Assembly: GCF_010882125.1 (NCBI RefSeq)
Contig: NZ_JAAGVZ010000006.1
Location: forward strand, 1-64,000
From: Peribacillus alkalitolerans
Lineage (GTDB): Bacteria > Bacillota > Bacilli > Bacillales > DSM-1321
Direction of reading: 5' to 3'
Length of the DNA: 64,000 nucleotides
The translations under genes were made by a program, and so were the position numbers. Below are positions 1-10,888 of the stretch, piece by piece. How positions within the stretch are numbered: the first letter of the stretch is position 1; each line of letters starts with the position of its first letter. Under the pieces are notes generated by a model. It did not search any database, was not told the origin of the DNA, and saw only the letters and a program-made list of their open reading frames with translations.

Positions 1-91
1 ATCCCTGAAAGATGATCAGGTTGATAGGTCTGAGGTGGAAGCGTGGCGACACGTGTAGCTGACAGATACTAATAGATCGAGGACTTAACCA
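1..91 (+). rRNA. rrl: 23S ribosomal RNA, 3' end only
   Basis: The first bases match the conserved 3' end of Bacillus 23S rRNA, including the GTGTAGCTGACAGATACTAA stretch and the terminal GGACTTAACCA. The gene is cut by the window edge. It is followed by about 120 bases of AT-rich spacer and then 5S rRNA, the normal order of an rrn operon. Confidence 0.95.
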
Positions 92-210
92 CAATTTATA
101 TACTCATGTGTTGCAAAAACCCTTATTGTTATCTAGTTTTGAAAGAATAAAAAATTATTCTTGCATTTTAGAGAAAACATATTATAATAATATTTGTCTC
201 TAATAATTTG

Positions 211-326
<116 letters not shown>

Positions 327-335
327 TTTAAATAT

Positions 336-411
336 GGAGGATTAGCTCAGCTGGGAGAGCACCTGCCTTACAAGCAGGGGGTCGGCGGTTCGATCCCGTC
401 ATCCTCCACCA
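336..411 (+). tRNA. tRNA-Val (TAC)
   Basis: Full cloverleaf with anticodon TAC and encoded CCA. It is the first tRNA after 5S rRNA, 9 bases downstream, so it is probably part of the rrn transcript. Confidence 0.96.
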
Positions 412-420
412 TATTATGTT

Positions 421-496
<76 letters not shown>

Positions 497-509
497 TTTA
501 ATTTTGTAC

Positions 510-585
510 GAGCCATTAGCTCAGTTGGTAGAGCATCTGACTTTTAATCAGAGGGTCGGAGGTTCGAGTCCTCCATGGCTCACCA
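510..585 (+). tRNA. tRNA-Lys (TTT)
   Basis: Full cloverleaf, anticodon TTT, encoded CCA. Confidence 0.96.
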
Positions 586-594
586 TTTAGTTTA

Positions 595-679
595 GCGGAT
601 GTGGCGGAATTGGCAGACGCACCAGACTTAGGATCTGGCGCCTTACGGCGTGGGGGTTCAAGTCCCTTCATCCGCACCA
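595..679 (+). tRNA. tRNA-Leu (TAG)
   Basis: Class II tRNA of 85 bases with a long variable arm, anticodon TAG, encoded CCA. Confidence 0.95.
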
Positions 680-682
680 CTT

Positions 683-757
683 GCGGAAGTAGTTCAGTGG
701 TAGAATACAACCTTGCCAAGGTTGGGGTCGCGGGTTCGAATCCCGTCTTCCGCTCCA
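683..757 (+). tRNA. tRNA-Gly (GCC)
   Basis: Cloverleaf with anticodon GCC and encoded CCA, only 3 bases after the preceding tRNA-Leu. Confidence 0.95.
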
Positions 758-766
758 ATCTAATTT

Positions 767-855
767 GCCGGGGTGGCGGAACTGGCAGACGCACAGGACT
801 TAAAATCCTGCGGTAGGTGACTACCGTACCGGTTCGATTCCGGTCCTCGGCACCA
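767..855 (+). tRNA. tRNA-Leu (TAA)
   Basis: Class II tRNA of 89 bases, anticodon TAA, long variable arm, encoded CCA. Confidence 0.95.
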
Positions 856-865
856 CTTATATGAT

Positions 866-942
<77 letters not shown>

Positions 943-951
943 TATTATATA

Positions 952-1028
952 CGGGGAGTAGCTCAGCTTGGTAGAGCACTTGGTTTGGGACCAAGGGGTC
1001 GCAGGTTCGAATCCTGTCTTCCCGACCA
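952..1028 (+). tRNA. tRNA-Pro (TGG)
   Basis: Cloverleaf with anticodon TGG and encoded CCA. Confidence 0.95.
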
Positions 1029-1053
1029 TTTAAATCCCATTTATATTCATTAA

Positions 1054-1129
1054 GGGGCCTTAGCTCAGCTGGGAGAGCGCCTGCCTTGCACGCAGGAGGT
1101 CAGCGGTTCGATCCCGCTAGGCTCCACCA
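1054..1129 (+). tRNA. tRNA-Ala (TGC)
   Basis: Cloverleaf with anticodon TGC and encoded CCA. Confidence 0.96.
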
Positions 1130-1151
1130 ATTTAATTCAACTTTATTTTTT

Positions 1152-1228
1152 GGCGGTGTAGCTCAGCTGGCTAGAGCGTACGGTTCATACCCGTGAGGTC
1201 GGGGGTTCGATCCCCTCCGCCGCTACCA
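1152..1228 (+). tRNA. tRNA-Met, elongator (CAT)
   Basis: Cloverleaf with anticodon CAT, paired first acceptor base and encoded CCA. The body matches the Bacillus elongator type rather than the initiator or Ile2 copies nearby. Confidence 0.92.
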
Positions 1229-1238
1229 AAAAAATGAA

Positions 1239-1315
1239 GGACCTTTAGCTCAGCTGGTTAGAGCAGACGGCTCATAACCGTCCGGTCGTAGGTTCGAGTC
1301 CTACAAGGTCCACCA
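1239..1315 (+). tRNA. tRNA-Ile2 (CAT, lysidine type)
   Basis: Genomic anticodon is CAT, but the body closely matches the Bacillus tRNA whose C34 is changed to lysidine by TilS so that it reads AUA as isoleucine. The call rests on similarity of the body, since the anticodon alone cannot tell it from Met. Confidence 0.85.
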
Positions 1316-1338
1316 TTATTTATTATTGTGTTCAATAC

Positions 1339-1431
1339 GGAGGAATACCCAAGTCCGGCTGAAGGGATCGGTCTTGAAAACCGACAGGGGTGTTAAAGCC
1401 CGCGGGGGTTCGAATCCCTCTTCCTCCGCCA
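1339..1431 (+). tRNA. tRNA-Ser (TGA)
   Basis: Class II tRNA of 93 bases, anticodon TGA, long variable arm, encoded CCA. Confidence 0.95.
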
Positions 1432-1462
1432 TATTTTTTAAAAAATGTATCGTTTCTATTAT

Positions 1463-1539
<77 letters not shown>

Positions 1540-1542
1540 AAT

Positions 1543-1618
1543 GGTTCCGTGGTGTAGCGGTTAACATGCCTGCCTGTCACGCAGGAGATCGCGGGTTCGA
1601 TTCCCGTCGGGACCGCCA
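1543..1618 (+). tRNA. tRNA-Asp (GTC)
   Basis: Cloverleaf with anticodon GTC and encoded CCA. Confidence 0.95.
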
Positions 1619-1626
1619 TTTGTTTT

Positions 1627-1702
1627 GGCTCGGTAGCTCAGTCGGTAGAGCAAAGGACTGAAAATCCTTGTGTCGGCGGTTCGATTCCGTCCCGAGCCAC
1701 CA
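1627..1702 (+). tRNA. tRNA-Phe (GAA)
   Basis: Cloverleaf with anticodon GAA and encoded CCA. Confidence 0.95.
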
Positions 1703-1715
1703 TTTTTAATATTAC

Positions 1716-1792
1716 GGCGGCTATGGCGAAGTGGTTAACGCATCGGATTGTGGTTCCGACATTCGAGGGTTCGATTCCCTTTAGTCGCCCCA
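1716..1792 (+). tRNA. tRNA-His (GTG)
   Basis: Cloverleaf with anticodon GTG. The extra 5' G (G-1) opposite C73, the usual tRNA-His identity mark, is encoded at 1716. CCA is encoded. Confidence 0.95.
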
Positions 1793-1799
1793 TAGAAAC

Positions 1800-1873
1800 G
1801 CGGGTGTAGTTTAATGGTAAAACCTCAGCCTTCCAAGCTGATGTCGTGAGTTCGATTCTCATCACCCGCTCCA
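1800..1873 (+). tRNA. tRNA-Gly (TCC)
   Basis: Cloverleaf with anticodon TCC and encoded CCA. Confidence 0.95.
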
Positions 1874-1890
1874 ATATTAATGCCTTGAAT

Positions 1891-1967
<77 letters not shown>

Positions 1968-1968
1968 T

Positions 1969-2043
1969 TCCGCAGTAGCTCAGTGGTAGAGCACTCGGCT
2001 GTTAACCGAGCGGTCGTAGGTTCGAGTCCTACCTGCGGAGCCA
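1969..2043 (+). tRNA. tRNA-Asn (GTT)
   Basis: Cloverleaf with anticodon GTT and encoded CCA. It starts one base after the preceding tRNA-Ile, the tightest spacing in the cluster. Confidence 0.95.
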
Positions 2044-2057
2044 TTTTTTATGTATAT

Positions 2058-2148
2058 GGGGAAGTACTCAAGAGGCTGAAGAGGCGCCCCTGCTAAGGGT
2101 GTAGGTCGGGTAACCGGCGCGAGGGTTCAAATCCCTCCTTCTCCGCCA
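2058..2148 (+). tRNA. tRNA-Ser (GCT)
   Basis: Class II tRNA of 91 bases with anticodon GCT, long variable arm and encoded CCA. Confidence 0.95.
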
Positions 2149-2152
2149 TATT

Positions 2153-2224
2153 GGCCCGTTGGTCAAGCGGTTAAGACACCGCCCTTTCACGGCGGTAACA
2201 CGGGTTCGAATCCCGTACGGGTCA
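2153..2224 (+). tRNA. tRNA-Glu (TTC), no encoded CCA
   Basis: Cloverleaf with anticodon TTC. The acceptor stem ends with the discriminator A at 2224 and is followed directly by TAAAAA, so the 3' CCA is not encoded, unlike the other 20 tRNAs here. It must be added by CCA nucleotidyltransferase. Confidence 0.94.
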
Positions 2225-2225
2225 T

Positions 2226-2257
2226 AAAAACCACTATCTCAGGATAGTGGTTTTTTT
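2226..2257 (+). terminator. Terminator of the rrn-tRNA transcript
   Basis: Inverted repeat CCACTATC / GATAGTGG with a 4-base loop, followed by seven Ts. It ends the rRNA-tRNA transcript right after tRNA-Glu. Confidence 0.93.
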
Positions 2258-2656
2258 CTATGGTCTTTTCTAAAAAGACATAAACTAATAATCTTCTATT
2301 TTATGTGTGTCCTCCAGTTTCTATATAACTAAGTCGATTTACTCTCTACTCAAAGAATAATTTACAAAATATCCCAATATAAATTAAACGCTTAAATTAC
2401 AAAATCCGCTTGAAATTAAACATCACAATAACGTAAATTACAATCCTACAATATATACTAAAATAATTTTCCGCAGCTTGTTTTATCCATCGAAAGTATT
2501 AAAAATCGAAAATTTTAAAAATTTAGAGGAAATAAACTTTTTAGGGAGAAATGAATTAGTATCCTAAATTCAAAAGTAAGTGGATAGATATATATTATGT
2601 AATATCTTTAATACTTATTTTCAAGTTTTCCAATACAGATTTCAGGAGTTGCAATT
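2258..2656. other. AT-rich gene-free stretch before the glg operon
   Basis: About 400 bases with no supportable reading frame. It must hold the glg promoter. A loose match, TTGAAA at 2410 with GTAAAT 17 bases later, is too weak to assign. No riboswitch or clear operator was recognised. Confidence 0.5.
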
Positions 2657-4588
2657 ATGATTCATATTTCCCCTACAGATTTCGAGATTCATCTATTCCA
2701 TGAAGGAAATTTGCACAAAGCACACGATGTATTTGGTTGCCATTTAAGTGTTAAGGATGGAAGTCACTACACAACATTTACAGTTTGGGCTCCTCAAGCC
2801 AAGAGCGTATGCGTAGTGGGTAGTTTTAATGGTTGGAAGGGTGAAGGCTACGAGTTAAAGAAAGTGAATCATGAGGGTATTTGGAGACTTTCTGTTCCTT
2901 TGAATCTTGAAGGCTCTCTTTATAAATACGAAATTGAGACTTCAAGTGGCAAAAAGTCACTTAAATCAGATCCTTATGGATTTTATTCTGAACTGAGACC
3001 TGGGACTGCTTCCATTGTTTATGATCTTAATGGATATTCATGGCAAGATAAGACATGGATAAAAAAACGAAAAGGAAAACATTCAGCAAAAGAGCCACTA
3101 TTCATTTATGAACTGCATTTTGGTACGTGGAAACGAAAAGAAGATGAAAGTTTCTATTCATATAGAGAAATGGCAGATCTTTTAATTCCATATGTACAAG
3201 AACACGGTTTTACACACATCGAAATATTACCTTTAGTAGAACATCCTTTTGACCGTTCATGGGGCTATCAGGGTGTTTCATATTTTTCACCGACCAGCCG
3301 GTTTGGCTCGCCTCATGACCTCATGTATTTTATTGATCAGTGCCACCAAAATCAAATTGGGGTTATTCTAGATTGGGTTCCTGGACATTTTTGCAAGGAT
3401 CAACATGGATTGTATTTGTTTGATGGAAGCCCTACGTATGATTACCTTTATCCCAATGATCGCGAAAATGCAGTTTGGGGTACTGCCAATTTCGATTTAG
3501 CAAAAAGTGAAGTACATAGCTTTTTAATTTCTAATGCCTCCTTTTGGATAAACCATTATCATATTGATGGATTTCGAATTGATGCTGTTGCAAATATGTT
3601 GTACTGGAATGGGAATGAAAAAGGAGAAAATCCACATGCTGCGGCATTTCTTAGAAAACTGAATGACACTTTAATGAGTCAGGACCCTTCTATCCTTCTA
3701 TTTGCAGAAGATTCCACTGATTGGCCTGGTGTGACGGTTCCAGTTGATAAGGGTGGATTGGGTTTCAGCTATAAGTGGAATATGGGATGGATGAACGACA
3801 TCCTTGAGTACATGGAAACAGTGCCTGATAAACGAGGAGAGTTGCATCATAAAGTCACATTTTCCTTGATGTATGCTTTTAGCGAAAAATATGTCTTACC
3901 TTTCTCACATGATGAAGTAGTGCATGGAAAGAAATCATTATTAAACAAAATGCCTGGAAATTATGAAGAAAAGTTTGCCCAACTCCGTTTGCTGTATGGG
4001 TATATGATGGGGCACCCCGGTAAGAAGTTGTTATTTATGGGTGGGGAGTTTGGACAGTTTTCTGAATGGAAAGACCTTGAAGAGCTTGATTGGAATTTAT
4101 TTGACTATGACATGCACCAAAAAATGGATGCATATGTTAAAGGACTCATCGAATTTTATAAAAAGTCGAAACCGTTAAATGAGTTAGATTTTCTACCAGA
4201 AAGTTTTCAATGGATTGATGTGAATAATTATCAACAGTCCATCTTTTCTTTTATAAGGAAGGGGAGTAAGGAAGAAGATCAATTGATATTTGTTTGCAAT
4301 TTTAAAAATATAGCCTATGAAGATTATAAGGTAGGTGTTCCTTTAGAAGGCAAATATAAAGAAGTTTGGAACAGCGATCATATAAGCTTTGGAGGATTAG
4401 GGCATGTCAATAACAAACCTATTACTGCAAATCTAGGAATCTTTCACGGCCAACCGCATCATATTTCCATGAAGGTTCCTCCATTTGGGGTAAGTATATT
4501 AAAACCGGTTAAAAAGAGAAGGGAGAGAAGGGCAAATGGTGAAAAAAAAGTGCGTGGCCATGCTTCTGGCAGGGGGCAAAGGAAGTAG
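2657..4588 (+). CDS. glgB: 1,4-alpha-glucan branching enzyme
   Basis: Makes the alpha-1,6 branches of glycogen in the cytoplasm. The 643-residue protein has an N-terminal carbohydrate-binding (CBM48) region followed by a GH13 barrel. Catalytic residues can be placed: nucleophile Asp309 in DGFRIDAV, acid/base Glu351 in FAEDS, and Asp419 in [14 protein letters not shown] about 8 bases before the ATG supports the start. The last 20 or so residues are very Arg/Lys-rich and the gene runs 53 bases into glgC, so this tail comes from the overlap and is probably not conserved. First gene of glgB-C-D-A-P. Confidence 0.97.
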   Translation: MIHISPTDFEIHLFHEGNLHKAHDVFGCHLSVKDGSHYTTFTVWAPQAKSVCVVGSFNGWKGEGYELKKVNHEGIWRLSVPLNLEGSLYKYEIETSSGKKSLKSDPYGFYSELRPGTASIVYDLNGYSWQDKTWIKKRKGKHSAKEPLFIYELHFGTWKRKEDESFYSYREMADLLIPYVQEHGFTHIEILPLVEHPFDRSWGYQGVSYFSPTSRFGSPHDLMYFIDQCHQNQIGVILDWVPGHFCKDQHGLYLFDGSPTYDYLYPNDRENAVWGTANFDLAKSEVHSFLISNASFWINHYHIDGFRIDAVANMLYWNGNEKGENPHAAAFLRKLNDTLMSQDPSILLFAEDSTDWPGVTVPVDKGGLGFSYKWNMGWMNDILEYMETVPDKRGELHHKVTFSLMYAFSEKYVLPFSHDEVVHGKKSLLNKMPGNYEEKFAQLRLLYGYMMGHPGKKLLFMGGEFGQFSEWKDLEELDWNLFDYDMHQKMDAYVKGLIEFYKKSKPLNELDFLPESFQWIDVNNYQQSIFSFIRKGSKEEDQLIFVCNFKNIAYEDYKVGVPLEGKYKEVWNSDHISFGGLGHVNNKPITANLGIFHGQPHHISMKVPPFGVSILKPVKKRRERRANGEKKVRGHASGRGQRK

Positions 4589-5678
4589 GTTAAATTCTTT
4601 AACTAAAACAATTGCGAAACCAGCCATCCCTTATGGTGGTAAGTATCGAATCATTGATTTTACTTTAAGCAATTGTACAAATTCAGATATTGATACGGTT
4701 GGTGTCTTGACCCAATATCAACCACTTGTCCTCAATTCATATATAGGAATAGGAAGCGCATGGGATCTTGACCGAAAAAATGGTGGAGTCACAGTCTTGC
4801 CACCGTATGCAGAAACCTCTGAGGTGAAGTGGTATACAGGTACAGCCAGTGCCATCTATCAAAACATGAATTATATTGAACAATTCGATCCGGAATACGT
4901 GTTAATTTTATCAGGTGATCATATCTACAAGATGGATTATTCGATAATGCTTAGTTACCACGAACGAAAAGGTGCTGATGCCACCATTTCCGTTATAGAG
5001 GTTCCGTGGGACGAAGCAAGTCGTTTTGGTATTATGAACACGAATCAAGATATGGATATTATCGAGTTTGAAGAGAAGCCAGAGGCACCGAAAAATAATC
5101 TAGCTTCAATGGGAATTTATATTTTTAACTGGAAAACGTTAAAGGAAAGTCTAGAAAAGGATGCTTTGGATATTACCTCGACGAGAGATTTTGGAAAAGA
5201 CATCATCCCTGCTTTATTAAAAGAGAAAAAGAAAGTCATTGCATTTCCGTTTAATGGATATTGGAAAGATGTAGGGACAGTTAAAAGCCTATGGGAAGCG
5301 AATATGGATTTATTGGATGATGATTGTGAACTAGATTTATTCGACCAACAATGGAAGATTTACTCTGTTAATCCTAATCAGCCTCCTCAATTTATCGCTC
5401 CTGGAGCAAGGGTTTCTGGATCTCTCATCAATGAAGGATGCTTTATTGAAGGAAATGTATCCCAATCTGTGATTTTTCAAGGGGTTAGTCTCGGAAAGAA
5501 TTCATCAGTAAGCAAGACCGTTGTCATGCCGGATGCAGTAATTGAAGAGGATGTTTGGATTGAAAATGCCATAGTTCCTCCTAATTGCAGAATTCCTAGA
5601 GGAACAGTCATTCGTCCAAAAGGGAAGGAAGTTGTACTGGTTTGTGAAGAAATGTACGATTTAGCAACGAATAGTTAG
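4536..5678 (+). CDS. glgC: Glucose-1-phosphate adenylyltransferase, catalytic subunit
   Basis: Makes ADP-glucose from ATP and glucose-1-phosphate, the committed step of bacterial glycogen synthesis. The 380 residues hold the nucleotide-binding AGGKGSRL motif (12-19), the catalytic [10 protein letters not shown] region (126-135) and a C-terminal left-handed beta-helix with hexapeptide repeats. The start lies inside glgB; ATG at 4536 and GTG at 4539 are both possible, with AGGGAGAGAAGGG just upstream. In Bacillus the active enzyme pairs GlgC with GlgD. Confidence 0.96.
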   Translation: MVKKKCVAMLLAGGKGSRLNSLTKTIAKPAIPYGGKYRIIDFTLSNCTNSDIDTVGVLTQYQPLVLNSYIGIGSAWDLDRKNGGVTVLPPYAETSEVKWYTGTASAIYQNMNYIEQFDPEYVLILSGDHIYKMDYSIMLSYHERKGADATISVIEVPWDEASRFGIMNTNQDMDIIEFEEKPEAPKNNLASMGIYIFNWKTLKESLEKDALDITSTRDFGKDIIPALLKEKKKVIAFPFNGYWKDVGTVKSLWEANMDLLDDDCELDLFDQQWKIYSVNPNQPPQFIAPGARVSGSLINEGCFIEGNVSQSVIFQGVSLGKNSSVSKTVVMPDAVIEEDVWIENAIVPPNCRIPRGTVIRPKGKEVVLVCEEMYDLATNS

Positions 5679-5685
5679 TAATAAT

Positions 5686-5763
5686 GGGACAGTGGCAGAG
5701 ATCAAAGAGAATACTGTTTAACATTCAACTATGATAAATTCGTATTCTTTTAAGCACTGTCCC
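5686..5763 (+). repeat. Long inverted repeat in the glgC-glgD gap
   Basis: GGGACAGTG at 5686-5694 is exactly complementary to CACTGTCCC at 5755-5763. Inside it AAAGAGAATAC (5704-5714) pairs with GTATTCTTTT (5742-5751) with one bulge. The RNA could fold as a 78-base double stem. There is no T run, so it is not a standard terminator. It may be an mRNA-processing or stability element, or a small mobile repeat. Confidence 0.7.
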
Positions 5764-5822
5764 TTCTGATAGTAATATTACATGTTGGAGAGCGAACACA
5801 GGACTGTGAAAGGATGAAAATC

Positions 5823-6854
5823 ATGAGTACTAAATTATTGGGTGTTATTGATGCTACGACATTTCATAAATCATTAAAGGACCTAATTGGACATCGAACA
5901 TTAGCTGCACTTCCCTTTGGGGGAAGATACCGACTTATTGATTTTGTTCTTTCAAGCATGGTGAATTCTGGGATTTCAAGCGTGGGTGTTTTTTCTAAGT
6001 ACAATTATCGTTCATTAATGGACCACCTCGGGTCTGGGAAAAACTGGGATTTAAATCGAAAAAAGGATGGATTATTCTTTTTCCCTGCACCAATATTTGA
6101 TGTTCCCGTTGAACAGATCGGTGCGTTTCACCATTTTGGGTATCATATGAACTATTTCAAGCGTAGTATGCAAGAGCATGTGGTGGTAGCGAACTGCTAC
6201 TCTGTATTTAATATGGATTTTAATGAAGTGCTTGAGCGTCATATCCAAAATGGCTGTGATATCACAGAACTGACTAAAGATGACTCTTCATTGGAGATTT
6301 ATTTATTAAAGAGAGAACTATTGATCGAGTTGATTGAAACGAAAGATGAAACTGGGTATACATGTATAAAGGATGTAATCGAGGACGATAACCATGATTA
6401 TGTATCTTGTTCGTACCAGTACCATGAATTCTTCGTCAAAATTGACTCAGTAGAGTCGTATTATCAAACCAGCTTGGACCTTCTCGAACCAGAAGTATGG
6501 AGACAGCTCTTTAGAAAGAATCACCCCGTTTATACAAAGGTAAAAGATGAACCTCCTACTCACTATGGAAAGGATGCGATCATTAAGAACTCAATGGTTG
6601 CAAACGGCTGTATCATTGAAGGTCATGTGGAAAATAGCATAATCTCAAGGGGAGTTAAAATAAATAAAGGCTCTATAATTAAAAATTGTATTGTTATGCA
6701 AAAGACCCATATTGGGGAAAACTGTTATTTGGACTCTGTAATCATGGATAAAGATGTTAAAATTGAAGATTCAGTAGAAATCATCCCGATTCGACCAGGC
6801 CGGCCGACAGTCATTAAGAAGGGTGTTATACAAGGAGCGTTGATGAATACGTGA
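5823..6854 (+). CDS. glgD: Glucose-1-phosphate adenylyltransferase, regulatory-type subunit
   Basis: A 343-residue paralogue of GlgC that is known in Bacillus to form a more active complex with it. It keeps the [11 protein letters not shown] fold signature but lacks the Gly-rich AGGKGSRL loop, and the catalytic SGDH stretch is replaced by a diverged [10 protein letters not shown]. This fits a non-catalytic partner. I start it at ATG 5823: the AAAGGA ribosome site at 5809-5814 lies 8 bases before it, whereas the upstream ATG at 5814 overlaps that site. Its stop overlaps the glgA start (GTGA). Confidence 0.93.
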   Translation: MSTKLLGVIDATTFHKSLKDLIGHRTLAALPFGGRYRLIDFVLSSMVNSGISSVGVFSKYNYRSLMDHLGSGKNWDLNRKKDGLFFFPAPIFDVPVEQIGAFHHFGYHMNYFKRSMQEHVVVANCYSVFNMDFNEVLERHIQNGCDITELTKDDSSLEIYLLKRELLIELIETKDETGYTCIKDVIEDDNHDYVSCSYQYHEFFVKIDSVESYYQTSLDLLEPEVWRQLFRKNHPVYTKVKDEPPTHYGKDAIIKNSMVANGCIIEGHVENSIISRGVKINKGSIIKNCIVMQKTHIGENCYLDSVIMDKDVKIEDSVEIIPIRPGRPTVIKKGVIQGALMNT

Positions 6855-8302
6855 ATGTATTATTTGTTGTATCAGAATGTGTTCCCTTTGAAAAATCAGG
6901 GGGATTGGCAGATGTCGCTGGCTCCTTACCGAAAGAATTAAAAAAGCAAGGCACGGATGTAAGAGTCATTCTTCCAAAGTATGGTTCCATCTCACAACAC
7001 CTAAAGGATGACATGAAAAAAATAGCAGAAATCACTGTTCCTGTAGGTTGGAGACAGCAGTATTGTGGTATTGAGGAACTTCAACATGAAGGTATCCTTT
7101 ACTATTTCATAGATAATGAACATTACTTTAAACGAGAAGCCATGTACGGACATTTCGATGATGGAGAACGTTTTTCTTATTTTTGCCGTGCCGTATTGGA
7201 AAGTATAGGAGCCATCAATTTCAGCCCCAATATTCTACATTGCCATGATTGGCACACTGGGATGATTCCATTTCTATATAAAACTGAATATCAGCGCAGA
7301 CCAGGGTACGCCAATATTAAAACGGTTTTCACCATTCATAATCTTTTGTTTCAAGGGGTTTTTCCAAAATCGATATTGGATGATTTGCTAGGGATTAGTG
7401 AACGATACTTCACTCCAGATCATCTGGAGTTCCATGGTAACGTGAATTTTATGAAAGCTGCTCTTGTTTCGGCAGATTTAATCACGACTGTAAGTCCCAC
7501 TTATATGGATGAAATTCAAACTTCATATTTTGGAGAAGGTCTTGAAGGTTTGCTGAATTTTAGAAAACGATCTTTGATGGGAATATTAAATGGAATCGAT
7601 GATGATTATTATAATCCAGAAAAAGATCCGTTGTTAGTAAAGCCATACAGTGTAAAAACCCGCAAGAGGAAAGAAAAGAATAAACAATATATCCAAAAGT
7701 ATTTTGCTTTAGAGGAACGAAGTGACACACCTCTTGTGGTGGTGGTTTCGCGCTTAACGAAACAAAAAGGATTCGATTTAGTAAAGGCTGTTTTTCACGA
7801 ACTAATGCAGGAAGATATCCAAATGATTGTATTAGGTACCGGCGATTATGAGTTTGAACAATTCTTTCGTGAAATGGAGGGAATATACCCTCAAAAAATG
7901 AAGAGCTTTATTGGCTTCAATGAAGAATTGGCACACAGGATTTATGCTGGTGGTGATCTATTCTTAATGCCTTCACAATTTGAGCCGTGTGGACTTGGAC
8001 AGTTAATTGCTATGCGATATGGAACTATTCCAATCGTACGAGAAACAGGTGGCCTGAACGATACAGTTCATTCTTATAACGAGCATACTGGTGAAGGTAA
8101 TGGATTTACGTTCTCCTCATTCAATGCTCACGACATGCTCTATACCATTCGTCGTGCTTTTCATTTTTACCATGACAAAGAAACATGGGATGGTATCGTG
8201 AAAGAAGCGATGAATAGAGACAATAGTTGGGCGCAGTCTGCTTTTAAATATAATTCGCTGTATGCTGAGCTAGCAAGCAGGAGTGGTACTCATGTTCTCT
8301 AA
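6851..8302 (+). CDS. glgA: Glycogen synthase (ADP-glucose)
   Basis: Transfers glucose from ADP-glucose to the growing alpha-1,4 chain. The 483-residue GT5 protein has the N-terminal ADP-glucose motif K-S-G-G-L at 15-19 and the C-terminal donor-site region FEPCGLGQL with Glu378, followed by a TGGLNDTV stretch. The start is GTG, overlapping the glgD stop by four bases, which indicates translational coupling. Length is close to the roughly 480 residues of Bacillus GlgA. Confidence 0.96.
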   Translation: MNVLFVVSECVPFEKSGGLADVAGSLPKELKKQGTDVRVILPKYGSISQHLKDDMKKIAEITVPVGWRQQYCGIEELQHEGILYYFIDNEHYFKREAMYGHFDDGERFSYFCRAVLESIGAINFSPNILHCHDWHTGMIPFLYKTEYQRRPGYANIKTVFTIHNLLFQGVFPKSILDDLLGISERYFTPDHLEFHGNVNFMKAALVSADLITTVSPTYMDEIQTSYFGEGLEGLLNFRKRSLMGILNGIDDDYYNPEKDPLLVKPYSVKTRKRKEKNKQYIQKYFALEERSDTPLVVVVSRLTKQKGFDLVKAVFHELMQEDIQMIVLGTGDYEFEQFFREMEGIYPQKMKSFIGFNEELAHRIYAGGDLFLMPSQFEPCGLGQLIAMRYGTIPIVRETGGLNDTVHSYNEHTGEGNGFTFSSFNAHDMLYTIRRAFHFYHDKETWDGIVKEAMNRDNSWAQSAFKYNSLYAELASRSGTHVL

Positions 8303-10700
8303 TAAGGATGAATTTAAATCGGTATTCCTAAAAAAGCTTGAAATGACATATGGAAAACCTTTTGAAGAAACAAGCAAGCAGGATCAATACCAAGTGCTGG
8401 GTCAAATGGTTAGGGAGCATATTAGCGCTAATTGGATCGCGACAAATGAGAGTTACCGTGCTGTAAAAGCAAAAACCGTTTATTACCTTTCGATTGAATT
8501 CTTGCTTGGAAGATTGCTTGGAAATAACCTTTTGAATCTGGGATTTACAGACGTTGTAAAAGAAGGATTAAAAGACTTATCCATTCACCTTGAAGAAATT
8601 GAAGAAGCAGAGTCTGATGCTGGACTAGGAAACGGAGGCTTGGGAAGATTAGCTGCTTGCTTCCTTGATTCTTTAGCTTCGATGGAACTACCTGGTCACG
8701 GTTGTGGTATTCGTTATAAGCATGGTTTGTTTGAACAGAAATTTGTTGATGGATTTCAAGTCGAACTTCCTGAACAATGGCTTAGGCATGGCAACGTATG
8801 GGAAGTGAGGAAAGCTGATTTAGCCGTCGAAATACCTTTTTGGGGCAAAATCCGATCCTATTTTGAGGATGGAAGACTTTGTTTTGAACATGTAGATGCT
8901 GAAACAATCCTTGCAGTTCCTTACGATTTGCCTATTGTTGGGTTTCAAAATAAGACGGTGAATACCTTAAGGCTATGGAGTGCAGAGCCTTCTCCTTTCC
9001 CATACCAAAAGGACATCATGCAGTACAAGAAAGAGACGGAAGCTGTATCCGAATTTCTTTATCCCGATGACACACACGATGAGGGTAAAATTCTTCGATT
9101 GAAGCAGCAATACTTTTTAGTGGCATCTAGCATTCGTTCCATATTGCGTTCATACAAGAATAAAAACCATAGTTTTCATGGACTGCAGGATAAGGTAGCT
9201 ATACACATCAATGATACACATCCTGTTCTAGCCATCCCAGAACTGATGAGAATCCTTCTGGACGAAGAAAAAATGAATTGGGAAGACGCGTGGGAAATTA
9301 CAACAAAAACCATTTCATACACCAACCATACTACGCTATCAGAGGCATTAGAAAAATGGCCAATTCGTATTTTTAAACCATTGCTGCCACGTATTTACAT
9401 GATTATTGAAGAAATTAATGAACGCTTTTGTAGAGGCCTATGGGAAAAGTATCCTGGGGAATGGCAGCGGATTGAAGAAATGGCCATCATAGCCCATGAT
9501 CAAGTCCGCATGGCTCATTTAGCTATTGTTGGCAGTCATAGTGTAAATGGAGTTGCTCATCTCCATACTGAAATACTCAAACATCGTGAAATGAATTTGT
9601 TTTATAATAATGAGCCAGACAAATTTAACAATAAAACAAATGGAATTACTCATAGAAGATGGTTGTTAAAAGCGAACCCTCAATTGACTAAACTCATTTG
9701 TGAGGGAATTGGTCAAGACTGGATTAGAAACCCAGAAAAACTAGAGGAGCTCCTTGACTACAAGGAAGATTCAAACTTCCTACAAGAGCTGAAGAATACA
9801 AAACAAATTAAGAAAATACAGCTGGCAACCAGGATTTATCAACAGACTGGTGTAAAGGTTGATTTACACTCCATTTTTGATGTACAAGTAAAGAGATTGC
9901 ATGCATATAAACGACAACTCTTAAATGTCCTTCATATTTTGTATTTATATAATCGTATTAAAGAAGATAAGAACTTCAAACCTTATCCCAAAACCTTCAT
10001 TTTTGGGGCCAAGGCTTCTCCTGGGTATTATTATGCCAAGAAAATTATTAAGCTGATCAACACTGTAGCTGAAAAGGTCAACAATGATAAGGATACATCT
10101 GAATTCATTAAAGTAATATTCTTAGAGAATTATAGAGTTTCCCTTGCGGAAGAAATCTTCCCGGGTGCTGATGTAAGTGAACAAATATCAACAGCCAGTA
10201 AGGAAGCTTCAGGTACTGGGAATATGAAATTCATGATGAATGGTGCTGTTACGATTGGAACACTGGATGGGGCAAATGTTGAGATTGCGGATAGAGTGGG
10301 ACAGGAAAACATCTATCTTTTTGGATTACATTCTGATGAGGTTCTGGATTACTACCAAAATGGTGGGTACCATGCACGGGAATACTATCACTACGACAAA
10401 CGTATTCAACAAGTCGTAGATGGATTAATTAATGGTCTTTTATCCGATTCGTACAGTCATTTCGAAACGATATATGATTCGTTATTAGCGGAAAATGATC
10501 AATACTTTGTGTTAAAGGATTTTGCTTCGTATGCCAACGCTCATATGAAAATCGGAGCGGATTTTGTAAAGGATCGAGAATGGTCCCAAAAAAGCCTTGT
10601 GAATATAGCGATGTCTGGTCATTTTTCAAGTGATCGTACAATCGGAGAATATGCAAAAGAGATTTGGGACATTGAACCTGCATCCATTTATGTAAAGTAA
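8292..10700 (+). CDS. glgP: Glycogen phosphorylase
   Basis: Releases glucose-1-phosphate from glycogen ends with phosphate, using pyridoxal phosphate. The 802-residue GT35 enzyme shows the signature [14 protein letters not shown], whose Lys646 is the expected PLP lysine. AGGAG at 8279-8283 lies 8 bases before ATG 8292, so that start is preferred to the GTG at 8283. It overlaps the end of glgA and is the last gene of the operon, giving the cell synthesis and breakdown together. Confidence 0.97.
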   Translation: MFSNKDEFKSVFLKKLEMTYGKPFEETSKQDQYQVLGQMVREHISANWIATNESYRAVKAKTVYYLSIEFLLGRLLGNNLLNLGFTDVVKEGLKDLSIHLEEIEEAESDAGLGNGGLGRLAACFLDSLASMELPGHGCGIRYKHGLFEQKFVDGFQVELPEQWLRHGNVWEVRKADLAVEIPFWGKIRSYFEDGRLCFEHVDAETILAVPYDLPIVGFQNKTVNTLRLWSAEPSPFPYQKDIMQYKKETEAVSEFLYPDDTHDEGKILRLKQQYFLVASSIRSILRSYKNKNHSFHGLQDKVAIHINDTHPVLAIPELMRILLDEEKMNWEDAWEITTKTISYTNHTTLSEALEKWPIRIFKPLLPRIYMIIEEINERFCRGLWEKYPGEWQRIEEMAIIAHDQVRMAHLAIVGSHSVNGVAHLHTEILKHREMNLFYNNEPDKFNNKTNGITHRRWLLKANPQLTKLICEGIGQDWIRNPEKLEELLDYKEDSNFLQELKNTKQIKKIQLATRIYQQTGVKVDLHSIFDVQVKRLHAYKRQLLNVLHILYLYNRIKEDKNFKPYPKTFIFGAKASPGYYYAKKIIKLINTVAEKVNNDKDTSEFIKVIFLENYRVSLAEEIFPGADVSEQISTASKEASGTGNMKFMMNGAVTIGTLDGANVEIADRVGQENIYLFGLHSDEVLDYYQNGGYHAREYYHYDKRIQQVVDGLINGLLSDSYSHFETIYDSLLAENDQYFVLKDFASYANAHMKIGADFVKDREWSQKSLVNIAMSGHFSSDRTIGEYAKEIWDIEPASIYVK

Positions 10701-10705
10701 CTTCG

Positions 10706-10746
10706 AAAAAACCGTCAGCCTGTTAATGTAGGCTGACGGTTTTTTT
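10706..10746 (+). terminator. Terminator of the glg operon
   Basis: AAACCGTCAGCC and GGCTGACGGTTT form a 12-base stem around a 10-base loop, followed by a T run. Confidence 0.95.
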
Positions 10747-10888
10747 AAAAGATATGAGAATTTAGTCGAGCGCCTAATTCTGCGACACAGTATGAGCCTC
10801 TAGATTACAAGTCAAGTTCCCTATAGAATGAATAACGCTCTCGTTCAATAACTCGTCTTATTCTCGGGGCTGACTATGGAGCTTTTCG

